Positions 30,282-37,356 of a DNA stretch of 64,000 nucleotides are shown piece after piece. A program made the position numbers and the translations under genes. Source of the DNA: a virus; IMG/VR virus record IMGVR_UViG_3300038701_002504, positions 1 to 64,000 of that record. One strand, 5' to 3'. The notes beneath the pieces are model-generated. The model was not told the origin of the DNA. It did not search any database and saw nothing but the letters and a program-made list of their open reading frames with translations. Each line of letters starts with the position of its first letter. Positions within the stretch are counted from its first letter, which is position 1.

Positions 30282-31682
30282 ATGTCAAATATTAATCTCA
30301 TTCTACAAGCCGATTCATACAAATATTCACACTTTCAGTTGTTTCCTGAAGGAACTGAAATCAATAACTCGTATATTGAATCTCGAGGTGTTGATAATAC
30401 ATCAGGTCTTCCAGCAAACACTGAAATTGTGTTTTTCGGCCTGCAAGCATACATTCAAGAATATCTCACTAAGCCAGTTACGATGAATGACGTTGACGAA
30501 GCTGAAAAGCTTATTACAGCTCACGGTCTTCCATTCAATCGTAGTGATTGGGAAATCATCGTAAATGAGTTTGACGGATATCTTCCAATTTATATTGAAG
30601 CTCTACCTGAAGGAACAGTTGTAAAACCTGGAGTTGCAATGGTTCAGGTTCGTAATACTGATCCACGTTTCGCATGGCTTGCAAGCTTTATGGAAACAGC
30701 AATTCTTCGTGCTGTATGGTATCCTTCAACTGTTGCAACACTATCACGCGAAGCAAAGAAAATCATTAAGAAGTTTCTTGTTGATACTGCTGATAATACG
30801 GATGGTCTCCCATTCAAACTTCATGACTTTGGTGCTCGCGGAACCTCAAGCTCTGAAACAGCAATGCTTGGTGGTATGGCCCACCTTGTGAACTTCATGG
30901 GAACCGATACTGTGGAAGCTCTCGTTGGAGCAATTCGTTATTATGGAGCTGATGGTCCAGTTGGATACTCAATTCCAGCATCTGAACACTCAACAATTAC
31001 ATCATGGGGCCGCGAAAATGAAGTCAAGGCATATGAAAATATGCTTGACAAATTTGCGAAACCAGACGCAATTATCGCATGTGTGAGTGATAGCTACAAT
31101 ATCTATAATGCCGTGGAAAATCTATGGCCTTCCCTGAAGGACAAGATCGTAGAATCTGGTGTGACACTTGTTATTCGTCCTGACTCTGGAGACCCTGTAA
31201 CTGTTGTAACAGAGATTACAGAAACTCTTTCTCAGAAATTTGGTTACACTACGAATAGTAAGGGATATAAAGTTCTGAATAATGTACGTGTTATTCAGGG
31301 TGATGGTATTGATATCACATCTCTTCGTAGCATTCTGTATGGTCTTATGAGCAAAGGTTTCTCTGCTGATAATATCGCGTTCGGTATGGGCGGCGGCCTT
31401 CTTCAGAAGGTCAATCGAGATACCCTTAAATTCGCAATGAAAACTAATGCTATCCGTAACGATGGAAAATGGATCGATGTATACAAGCAACCCATCGGTT
31501 CTGAATTTAAGAAGTCAAAGGCTGGTATTCTCAAAACTGTAAATAGGAATGGCGAATTTATTACAGTTCGAGCTAGTGAAGCTGATGATGAATTAAATTC
31601 AATGTTGACGGTGTTTATAAACGGTAATATTCCAACACCGTACACTTTTGACCAAGTACGTGCTAATGCGGAGGTGAAGTAA
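30282..31682 (+). CDS. nadV: Nicotinamide phosphoribosyltransferase (NadV/NAMPT)
   Basis: 466 residues, close to human NAMPT (491). Typical blocks: QADSYKYSHFQLFPEG (9-24), a central FGARGTSSSETAMLGG (about 187-202), PASEHSTITSWGRE (about 232-245) and SGDPVTVV (about 303-310). The enzyme makes NMN from nicotinamide and PRPP, recycling the nicotinamide released by NAD+-consuming enzymes. The next gene, in a TAATG overlap, encodes an NMN adenylyltransferase, so the two form a complete two-step route to NAD+. Expressed from its own dyad promoter. Confidence 0.95.
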   Translation: MSNINLILQADSYKYSHFQLFPEGTEINNSYIESRGVDNTSGLPANTEIVFFGLQAYIQEYLTKPVTMNDVDEAEKLITAHGLPFNRSDWEIIVNEFDGYLPIYIEALPEGTVVKPGVAMVQVRNTDPRFAWLASFMETAILRAVWYPSTVATLSREAKKIIKKFLVDTADNTDGLPFKLHDFGARGTSSSETAMLGGMAHLVNFMGTDTVEALVGAIRYYGADGPVGYSIPASEHSTITSWGRENEVKAYENMLDKFAKPDAIIACVSDSYNIYNAVENLWPSLKDKIVESGVTLVIRPDSGDPVTVVTEITETLSQKFGYTTNSKGYKVLNNVRVIQGDGIDITSLRSILYGLMSKGFSADNIAFGMGGGLLQKVNRDTLKFAMKTNAIRNDGKWIDVYKQPIGSEFKKSKAGILKTVNRNGEFITVRASEADDELNSMLTVFINGNIPTPYTFDQVRANAEVK

Positions 31683-32701
31683 TGCGTAAAGTTAGTATTT
31701 TCATTGGCCGTTTTCAACCGTTCCATATGGGACATTATGCAATTGTTAAGTCTGCTCTTGAGCAGACTGACTTCCTTGTGATGGTTTTGGGATCACATAA
31801 GAAATCCATTAATACACGTGACCCACTCACGACACACCAGCGAATTGATATTATCAAAAGATCTTTATCTCAAGAACAGCTAGAGCGTATTCGATTTGTA
31901 AAAGTTGAAGACTATGAATATAATCTGGATAAGTGGATCGCATCTGTAAATACTGCTATTGCGAATGCTAATCTTCCTTGGCATTCTGGACCAACTTCAT
32001 ATTATCTTGCTGGTATGATGAAGGATCATAGTTCGTTTTATCTTAATCTTTTTCCTAATTACAAATCAATTATTTGTGAGACAGACGAGAATAATACTCT
32101 TAGCTCAACATTTATTCGTAAAATGTGGTATGAAGGAGAACAAGGTCTATATGATGCGTTTGTTTCAACAGAAGCATATAATTTGTTCGATGTGTATATT
32201 GAACAAAATGATAAGAAATATAGTCTAAAATACGAATACAATTTTGAACAGGAATATCCTGGAAAATGGGGTAAAGGTCCTCACCTAACTGTTGATTCTT
32301 GTGTTGTTCAAGCTGGACATGTGCTTCTTATTCAACGCGGTAAGGAATATGGCCACAATAAGTGGGCATTACCAGGTGGGTTTGTGAATCCTTATGAAAC
32401 CACTCTTGATGCCTCACTTCGCGAATTGGATGAAGAAACACAGATTAAATTACCAATGAAGATTTTACGTGGTAGTTTGGTTTCTTCTAAACTTTATGAC
32501 TCTCCATATAGGTCAAACCGTGGTAGAGTTGTAACGAATGCATTTCAATATCGTCTTTCCGATGTTGGACCTTTGCCTAAAGTTGTTGGTTCTGATGACG
32601 CAAAAGATGCACAATTTGTTCCAATTTCTAAGTTTTTGACAATGCAGGATGAAATGTTTGAAGATCACTACTCCATGATTTGCGATATATTAAAATTATA
32701 A
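31682..32701 (+). CDS. Bifunctional NMN adenylyltransferase / Nudix hydrolase (NadM-Nudix)
   Basis: 339 residues. N-terminal nucleotidyltransferase with IGRFQPFHMGH (8-18) and STFIRKMWYEG (about 142-152). C-terminal Nudix domain with GGFVNPYETTLDAS and LRELDEET (about 236-257), matching G-x5-E-x7-R-E-x2-E-E. The first half makes NAD+ from NMN and ATP; the Nudix half in bacterial relatives hydrolyses ADP-ribose or related nucleoside diphosphates. Overlaps nadV by one base. ADP-ribose removal would fit with the many ART-like genes, but this link is inferred. Confidence 0.9.
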   Translation: MRKVSIFIGRFQPFHMGHYAIVKSALEQTDFLVMVLGSHKKSINTRDPLTTHQRIDIIKRSLSQEQLERIRFVKVEDYEYNLDKWIASVNTAIANANLPWHSGPTSYYLAGMMKDHSSFYLNLFPNYKSIICETDENNTLSSTFIRKMWYEGEQGLYDAFVSTEAYNLFDVYIEQNDKKYSLKYEYNFEQEYPGKWGKGPHLTVDSCVVQAGHVLLIQRGKEYGHNKWALPGGFVNPYETTLDASLRELDEETQIKLPMKILRGSLVSSKLYDSPYRSNRGRVVTNAFQYRLSDVGPLPKVVGSDDAKDAQFVPISKFLTMQDEMFEDHYSMICDILKL

Positions 32702-32704
32702 ATA
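32697..32704 (+). promoter_or_regulatory. Late promoter box
   Basis: Exact TATAAATA overlapping the end of the NadM gene, followed by TCATAAAGGAG and the ATG at 32721. Places a single late gene inside an early region. Confidence 0.6.
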
Positions 32705-32720
32705 TCATAAAGGAGAAATA

Positions 32721-32963
32721 ATGATTTATAAATTACTAGCAACACAAATAAGCTTATCAACAGCAAATACTGTATATGATTCAAAATATGTTAGATGCGC
32801 AAACGATTCTGCAAATAGTTCGGTTATAACTCTTGCAAATACAAGTGGAACAATAGGAACTGTTACTCTTGCAGGTCATTCATATATAGTTATTAATAAA
32901 AATACTGCTGATACTCTACAGGGTAATAATATAGTAGGAGCCCCAGTTTCAGTTACTGGATAA
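32721..32963 (+). CDS. Small probable virion protein
   Basis: 80 residues. Serine/threonine/alanine-rich and beta-structured (VITLANTSGTIGTVTLAGHSYIVINK), with almost no charged residues. Composition is like small structural proteins of T4-like phages and unlike the acidic early proteins around it. It has its own late box and a strong AAAGGAG ribosome-binding site, and is followed immediately by an early promoter. Confidence 0.6.
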   Translation: MIYKLLATQISLSTANTVYDSKYVRCANDSANSSVITLANTSGTIGTVTLAGHSYIVINKNTADTLQGNNIVGAPVSVTG

Positions 32964-32971
32964 TTTAACTG

Positions 32972-33016
32972 TGTACATCTCAGTTGATTTGACTTATATT
33001 AAATTATTAAATCAAC
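32972..33016 (+). promoter_or_regulatory. Early-type promoter inside an 8-bp inverted repeat
   Basis: TGTACA (32972-32977), 17-base spacer, TATATT (32995-33000). GTTGATTT (32983-32990) pairs with AAATCAAC (33009-33016), loop of 18 bases holding the -10 box. Drives the genes from 33029. Confidence 0.78.
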
Positions 33017-33028
33017 GGAGATTATATC

Positions 33029-33354
33029 ATGTCGATGGTGGAAAAGGTACTTCAGCTTACTCAATCAGCATATTCTATTAATCGATATCGTTCTTGGGAG
33101 GGTGTTGCAAAGACAATCCTCTCATTTGGATATTCGGTTGAAGAAACTGCTGCTATCATGAATAGCAAGCAGAACTTACTCGAGCTGAATTTGCTGCACG
33201 AGCAAATAAAGAACTCGCAGAAGGCCTTGGTGGTCCTGAAGCATATCTTCGTTATATCTATATTCGTATGCTTGAAGAAAGTGGTAATGAAGGACAAATT
33301 ATCTACATTCCCACTGAAGCAGGTATGCCAATTCTTGAAGCTGGAAAAAGGTAA
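33029..33354 (+). pseudogene. Frame-broken chimeric remnant
   Basis: ATG 33029 (GGAG 8 bases upstream) starts a frame encoding SMVEKVLQLT... to ..SVEETAAIMNSK, which ends naturally like a small phage protein. At about 33166-33169 the protein-like signal shifts by -1 into another frame with AELTRAEFAARANKELAEGLGG and GGPEAYLRYIYIRMLEESG, then PTEAGMPILEAGKR, stopping at 33352-33354. The continued original frame looks non-coding. The second half resembles the tail of an SPFH/band-7-like protein. A deletion joining two genes out of frame explains this best. Confidence 0.55.
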
Positions 33355-33359
33355 GAGTA

Positions 33360-33533
33360 ATGCATAATTTGCTGTTCATCTTTTTAACTGTACTTGTGTG
33401 GTTTCTTCTAATTATGGTTGCTTATATGTATGATGAGAAAAACAATATCATTATATGTTATGAAAGCGGAAATCATTATTTTCAAGGCGTATGTTTAAAA
33501 GAAAAACCTGTTATTGCTAATAAGGATAAATAA
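33360..33533 (+). CDS. Single-TM hypothetical protein
   Basis: 57 residues (MHNLLFIFLT..) with a strong N-terminal TM helix (about 4-23) and a polar tail with two cysteines (ICYESGNHYFQGVCLK). Ends in a TAATG overlap with the next gene. Design similar to the single-TM cysteine-pair proteins at 29741 and 3887. Confidence 0.5.
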   Translation: MHNLLFIFLTVLVWFLLIMVAYMYDEKNNIIICYESGNHYFQGVCLKEKPVIANKDK

Positions 33534-33895
33534 TGAAACCCTGGATTCATAGTAGAAATAGTGTTAGACGATATGGCGGGAAGGAAGAGGATTATCTTCC
33601 CATTCATGATTGGTTCGACCAAACAAAAGCAGCATATCCAGATGTGAAACACCGTGCAATTCTTCATCACTCATTTGGTATTTACATTTGTGAACAGGTT
33701 TTCGGTACTACACTTACAAATAGTGATGGAAAAGTTATTTCTGTTCGTGATGTAGCTGAAGATCACGTGAAAGAAGATTTTGGAGGAGTGATTCCAACAA
33801 TTGAGCATTGGTTAAAAAATATGGAAACTGTGAATTGGATGACTGGTCGAGGTCAGAAAAAATTCGCAGAAAAAGAAAACGTATATTCAGATTAA
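33533..33895 (+). CDS. Conserved phage protein (DUF6915-like)
   Basis: 120 residues. The pattern HSRNSVRRYGG..EDYLPIHDWFDQTKA (6-33), then HRAILHHSFGIYICEQVFG (about 40-58) and VSVRDVAEDHV.ED.GG.IPT, is a conserved small phage protein also found in bacteria. The histidine-rich centre could bind a metal. Function is not established. Confidence 0.65.
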   Translation: MKPWIHSRNSVRRYGGKEEDYLPIHDWFDQTKAAYPDVKHRAILHHSFGIYICEQVFGTTLTNSDGKVISVRDVAEDHVKEDFGGVIPTIEHWLKNMETVNWMTGRGQKKFAEKENVYSD

Positions 33896-33907
33896 AGGGA
33901 AAGTATA

Positions 33908-34417
33908 ATGTTAAATGTAAAGACTATTGAAGCTGAAATTGAAAACGAGATTGCAGAAGCCAAAGCAGCAATCGAAAAGTTGAATGAAGAAATCAAGAAT
34001 CGTTCTCAACAGGTATTTGCAAATGCAATCAGTAAGTATTTTACTGCATTTCCAATTGTTGAATATATCACATGGACTCAGTATACACCTGGATTTAATG
34101 ATGGTGAACCATGCGAGTTCGGTGTGAATGGTCCATATATTCGTCTAAAAGGCGATCCATTTGACGATGAAGATGATTATGATGAGGGTACCTATATTCC
34201 AAGTGAATGGAGTCGAAAGAATTATCCAAAAGATGCTGCAAAATTTGATGAAAAATATGGAACACATTTGAATTCAATTCAGAAAGCAAAGTCTGTTGCT
34301 GAGAGTATTATTGGATGTATGGATGAATCTGTATTGAATATGATGTATGGCGATGGAAGTAAGATTAAAATCTATGCCGATCGCATCGATGTAACTGATT
34401 ATGATTGTGGGTACTAA
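33908..34417 (+). CDS. Hypothetical acidic protein
   Basis: 169 residues. N-terminal coiled coil (IEAEIENEIAEAKAAIEKLNEE, about 6-28) followed by a domain with VEYITWTQYTPGFNDGEPCEF and an acidic loop (DPFDDEDDYDEG). The T-W-x-Q-Y-T-P-x-F-N-D-G-E-P motif is common in uncharacterised phage proteins. Stops three bases before the macro-domain gene. Confidence 0.6.
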   Translation: MLNVKTIEAEIENEIAEAKAAIEKLNEEIKNRSQQVFANAISKYFTAFPIVEYITWTQYTPGFNDGEPCEFGVNGPYIRLKGDPFDDEDDYDEGTYIPSEWSRKNYPKDAAKFDEKYGTHLNSIQKAKSVAESIIGCMDESVLNMMYGDGSKIKIYADRIDVTDYDCGY

Positions 34418-34419
34418 TT

Positions 34420-34872
34420 ATGAGAGTCGTTCAGGGAGATTTACTTGAAGCGAAAGAAGAAATCATTGCGCATGGGTGTAACTGCCAGGGTGTAATGGGT
34501 TCGGGTGTTGCAAAAGTTATTAAAGAAAAATGGCCAGAAGCATTTGAAAGGTATGTAGACGATTTAAGTAACTTTTCCACCAAACTTGGCGATGCGACAA
34601 TAGTTTTTACTGAAGAAGGTAAATGCGTTTTTAATCTTCTTACTCAGAACAATTATGGTACAGTAGATCGTATGGTAAACTATGCGGCTCTTATTACATC
34701 TCTGCAATTCGCTATTGTATTGTATCATATTGAGACAGGCAAAAATGTTACAAGTATAGCTATTCCAAAGATAGGTGCTGGTTTAGGTGGTGGTAACTGG
34801 GAAATTATTCATCAACTTTTAGAAGATTTTGAAAAAATGTATAATGTGGAATTTGTATTATATATCATTTAA
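34420..34872 (+). CDS. Macro-domain protein (ADP-ribose-processing)
   Basis: 150 residues, the length of a bare macro domain. Key segments: VVQGDLLEAKEEIIAHGCNCQGVMGSGVA (3-31; the N-C-N-x-x-G-x-x-G-x-G-V-A ligand loop), then IAIPKIGAGLGGGNW (about 120-134; second phosphate-binding loop). Such proteins hydrolyse ADP-ribose-1''-phosphate or remove ADP-ribose from glutamate or aspartate. With eleven ART-like proteins in the window it is a natural candidate to reverse or clean up their products. ATG 34420 is preferred over 34405 because the domain starts at MRVVQG. Confidence 0.88.
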   Translation: MRVVQGDLLEAKEEIIAHGCNCQGVMGSGVAKVIKEKWPEAFERYVDDLSNFSTKLGDATIVFTEEGKCVFNLLTQNNYGTVDRMVNYAALITSLQFAIVLYHIETGKNVTSIAIPKIGAGLGGGNWEIIHQLLEDFEKMYNVEFVLYII

Positions 34873-34876
34873 ACTG

Positions 34877-34904
34877 TGTACAAACATAGATATTGGTATA
34901 TAAT
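34877..34904 (+). promoter_or_regulatory. Early-type promoter
   Basis: TGTACA (34877-34882), 16-base spacer, TATAAT (34899-34904). A short ATATT/AATAT dyad (34890-34894 with 34902-34906) overlaps the -10, but AT-richness makes it weak evidence. Confidence 0.75.
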
Positions 34905-34928
34905 ATAAAAATAAATGGAGATATGATC

Positions 34929-35348
34929 ATGCCAAGACTTATCATTGTTCGCGGAGCTCCTGGTTCTGGAAAGTCTACTTTCGTAAAGAGCTATATTCAG
35001 TATCTGGAGCCTCAGAAGAGTTATGCTCATTTCGAAGCTGATATGTATTTTGAGATTAAAGGTGAATATCTCTTTAATCCAAGTCTTCTCAAGAATGCAC
35101 ATAATTGGTGTAAAGAACAAACCGAAAAATCAATGAAGAATTTAGTTGATTGTGTTTTTGTGAGCAACACCTTCACAAAACATTGGGAGATGCAAGCGTA
35201 TCTCAATCTCGCAAAGAAGTATAATTACGAAGTCAATGTTTATTATTTGAAATCTTCATATCAGAATGTTCACGGTGTTCCCGAAGAAGTTGTTCAGCGT
35301 ATGATTTCTCAATATGAACCTTATGAGGATGAAGAAATTGTTTATTGA
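34929..35348 (+). CDS. P-loop kinase (polynucleotide-kinase-like)
   Basis: 139 residues. Walker A GAPGSGKST (9-17), then FEADMYFEIKGEYLFNPSLL (about 35-54) and AH.WC (about 57-61), a pattern of NEDD4BP2/PNK-like small kinases, and a later SNTFTKHWEM segment. These enzymes phosphorylate nucleic-acid 5' ends or small molecules. With the macro domain next door, a joint role in RNA-end or ADP-ribose-phosphate repair is imaginable but unproven. ATG 34929 is chosen because GGAG is 8 bases upstream. Confidence 0.75.
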   Translation: MPRLIIVRGAPGSGKSTFVKSYIQYLEPQKSYAHFEADMYFEIKGEYLFNPSLLKNAHNWCKEQTEKSMKNLVDCVFVSNTFTKHWEMQAYLNLAKKYNYEVNVYYLKSSYQNVHGVPEEVVQRMISQYEPYEDEEIVY

Positions 35349-35511
35349 AATCTATCTTATTATTGGTATGCTATTATTGCTATACGCAATTTATAAGAAT
35401 GGAAAAGATATTGAAGAAGGTTGGCTTCCTGTTTTAGTCGCAATGGTTGTTTTCGTGTGTCTATGGCCATTTGTAATAATTTATTTTTCTATAAGAAAGG
35501 AAAAAAAATGA
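35329..35511 (+). CDS. Small two-TM membrane protein (LWP-type family)
   Basis: 60 residues from ATG 35329 inside the kinase end. TM1 (IEIYLIIGMLLLLYAIY) and TM2 (VLVAMVVFVCLWPFVIIYFSI) with the L-W-P-F motif, and a KEKK tail. Directly followed by another family member in a 4-base overlap. Confidence 0.6.
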   Translation: MKKLFIEIYLIIGMLLLLYAIYKNGKDIEEGWLPVLVAMVVFVCLWPFVIIYFSIRKEKK

Positions 35512-35690
35512 TTTATTATTTTATTATTGGAGTGGTGTTAGCATTGGCAGGACATTTTGCTGCTGAATATCTAGATCCTAAATATAAAGAATTTAACTTT
35601 AAAACTAAAATTGCCGCATTTATGACAAATGTGATTTTATGGCCTATTACTATTACATTAGCTGTTTGGAGAAAAATGAATGGCGAGTGA
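35508..35690 (+). CDS. Small two-TM membrane protein (LWP-type family)
   Basis: 60 residues from ATG 35508 (AAAGGAAAAAAA upstream). TM1 (YYFIIGVVLALAGHFAAEYL), a polar loop with KFKT-like charges, and TM2 (AAFMTNVILWPITITLAVW) with L-W-P-I. Overlaps the dexA-like gene by 11 bases. The pair 35329/35508 looks like a duplication. Confidence 0.6.
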   Translation: MIYYFIIGVVLALAGHFAAEYLDPKYKEFNFKTKIAAFMTNVILWPITITLAVWRKMNGE

Positions 35691-36261
35691 TTTAATTATT
35701 GACTTTGAAACACTCGGAAATGGTTCTGAAACCGATTCTTTTATTGTAGTTGATATTTCATATCTTTTTTTCGATATCACTCAATCTGAAAAATTTGATG
35801 ATCTTGTTGAACGAGCTGTACGTTGTAAGTTTTTACTTGATGAACAACGCGAAATTGGTTGGAAAGCTGAAAAAGATACTATGGAATGGTGGAAAACTCA
35901 ATCCAAGGAAGCTTTAGCAGAGTTAAAATCAACTGATGGCGCTATGACATTATCTGATTTCACTTCAAAATTTAAGTCAGATGTTTCTAAACATAAAGTT
36001 AAGAGGGCGTGGTCACGTGGTACCGATTTTGATTTTCCTATCCTTAAAAGGATATTCAGAGAAGTTGATGATAACATCAACAAAGTTTTCAAATATTCGT
36101 CTGTCCGGGATATTAGAACATATATGGATGTTATGGGTAATTTTGAATTAAAGGACCTTGGTGCAATTCCTCCTACAGCTGAAGGTGTGAATTTTATTAA
36201 ACATGATTCGCGGCATGACGTAGCAATGGACGTCATGCGTCTACAATATTTTATGAACTAG
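35680..36261 (+). CDS. dexA: DexA-like 3'-5' exonuclease (DEDDh)
   Basis: 193 residues. Exo I IIDFETLG (6-13; D8, E10), Exo II region SRGTDFDFPILKRI (about 112-125) and Exo III HDSRHDVAMDV (about 174-184) match DEDDh nucleases of the T4 DexA / RNase T-like group. T4 DexA (227 residues) degrades single-stranded DNA and trims ends. Ends in TAG. Set among small membrane protein genes. Confidence 0.85.
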   Translation: MASDLIIDFETLGNGSETDSFIVVDISYLFFDITQSEKFDDLVERAVRCKFLLDEQREIGWKAEKDTMEWWKTQSKEALAELKSTDGAMTLSDFTSKFKSDVSKHKVKRAWSRGTDFDFPILKRIFREVDDNINKVFKYSSVRDIRTYMDVMGNFELKDLGAIPPTAEGVNFIKHDSRHDVAMDVMRLQYFMN

Positions 36262-36270
36262 GAGAAAGCT

Positions 36271-36474
36271 ATGACATTTCTGATTTATATTTTGATTGGT
36301 ATCGTTTATTCTATTTACGATGTTTATATGGCTGAAAAAACAAATGAACTTGGATATAGAGACCATAGTATTGCATTAAAATCATTCGTTTTCATCATTA
36401 CAACGCTTATCTGGCCTTTTGCTATTCTGATGTTTGTTATTAGAGCCATCACTAAACTAGCAAGAAAGAATTAA
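36271..36474 (+). CDS. Small two-TM membrane protein (LWP-type family)
   Basis: 67 residues after TAGGAGAAAGCT. TM1 (FLIYILIGIVYSIYDVYM), a short polar loop and TM2 (FVFIITTLIWPFAILMFVI) with the I-W-P-F variant, then a basic tail. Last of six related membrane proteins. Confidence 0.6.
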   Translation: MTFLIYILIGIVYSIYDVYMAEKTNELGYRDHSIALKSFVFIITTLIWPFAILMFVIRAITKLARKN

Positions 36475-36475
36475 G

Positions 36476-37171
36476 ATGACAGAAAAAATGATGCCTGGAA
36501 TTGATGGCACAAAGGATTTTTATTGGGATGCAAACGACACAGGTCTCTATGGGTATTACAAAGATATAAATACCAATAGTGGTCCTGTTGGAGATTGGTT
36601 TGCATCGCATAAAGACGTTATTCAGAAAATACCTAGTGATCGCCGTAATACTGTTATTCAGGCTGGCGGAGCGTTCGGCATGTATCCGATTCTTCTTAGT
36701 AGGTATTTTAAAACTGTATTTACGTTTGAACCTGATCCTGTTAACTATCGGATACTTTGCAAGAATCTTCAACATCATGAAGTAGATAATGTTTTCGAAA
36801 GTAATTTAGCTCTAACATCAGAAGAAAGCAAAAATTACTTAGCATTAGTTGATGGGGATCCTTCAAATCGTGGAACCACAAGAGTGCAAACTCATTTAAG
36901 TTTTATCAATAATTCACTTGCTGCTACTACAATCGACTATATGTTTGAACAGAGTGATAAAAAGATCGATTTAATATGGTTAGATATTGAGGGACATGAA
37001 TATTCAGCTCTTCAAGGAGCAGTTAAAACCATTCGTAAGCATAATCCTATTATCGGAGTTGAACGTCCTACAAACGAAGTATTTGATTTCATGAATCGAA
37101 ATGGTTATATTCCATGGAAGAATTCTAAGATGGATGTGTTTTTTGTGGGAACAGTAGGTAGACAAATTTAA
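36476..37171 (+). CDS. FkbM-family methyltransferase
   Basis: 231 residues. SAM-binding motif VIQAGGAFGMYPILLSR (about 60-76), FEPDPVNYRILCKNL (about 83-97), and LDIEGHEYSALQGA (about 164-177), the conserved D-x-E-G-x-E of FkbM methyltransferases. These act on small molecules, sugars or polysaccharides. Virus members may alter host surface glycans or phage components. It ends in convergent orientation with the baseplate genes, overlapping by 4 bases. Confidence 0.83.
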   Translation: MTEKMMPGIDGTKDFYWDANDTGLYGYYKDINTNSGPVGDWFASHKDVIQKIPSDRRNTVIQAGGAFGMYPILLSRYFKTVFTFEPDPVNYRILCKNLQHHEVDNVFESNLALTSEESKNYLALVDGDPSNRGTTRVQTHLSFINNSLAATTIDYMFEQSDKKIDLIWLDIEGHEYSALQGAVKTIRKHNPIIGVERPTNEVFDFMNRNGYIPWKNSKMDVFFVGTVGRQI

Positions 37172-37356
37172 TGCCGTTTCTGAGCTTCGGCTTCCATTTT
37201 TTTACGCTCTTCTTTATCTTTCACTAAAGCAACGACAATATCCCGTTCATAAGGAACTAGATTATCATATTCATCAACAGAATAGTGATAGTTATCCTTT
37301 AGAAGAAACTGTAGCTGGTAATAATTTTCGATGTTATTACCAGCTAGACATATCAT
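37168..37356 (-). CDS. Small protein downstream of gp26-like gene
   Basis: 62 residues in an ATGA overlap with the gp26-like gene. Helical, ends in a charged KDKEERKKMEAEAQKR coiled segment. T4-like genomes often have a short tail-assembly gene in this place, sometimes translated by readthrough from the gene before; an assembly chaperone role is a guess from context. Confidence 0.55.
   Translation of the reverse strand: MICLAGNNIENYYQLQFLLKDNYHYSVDEYDNLVPYERDIVVALVKDKEERKKMEAEAQKRH

Noticed and set aside
33161-33175. Programmed -1 frameshift joining the two halves of the 33029 locus
   Set aside because: No X-XXY-YYZ slippery heptamer or downstream stem is seen, and the two halves resemble parts of different proteins, so a deletion is the simpler explanation.
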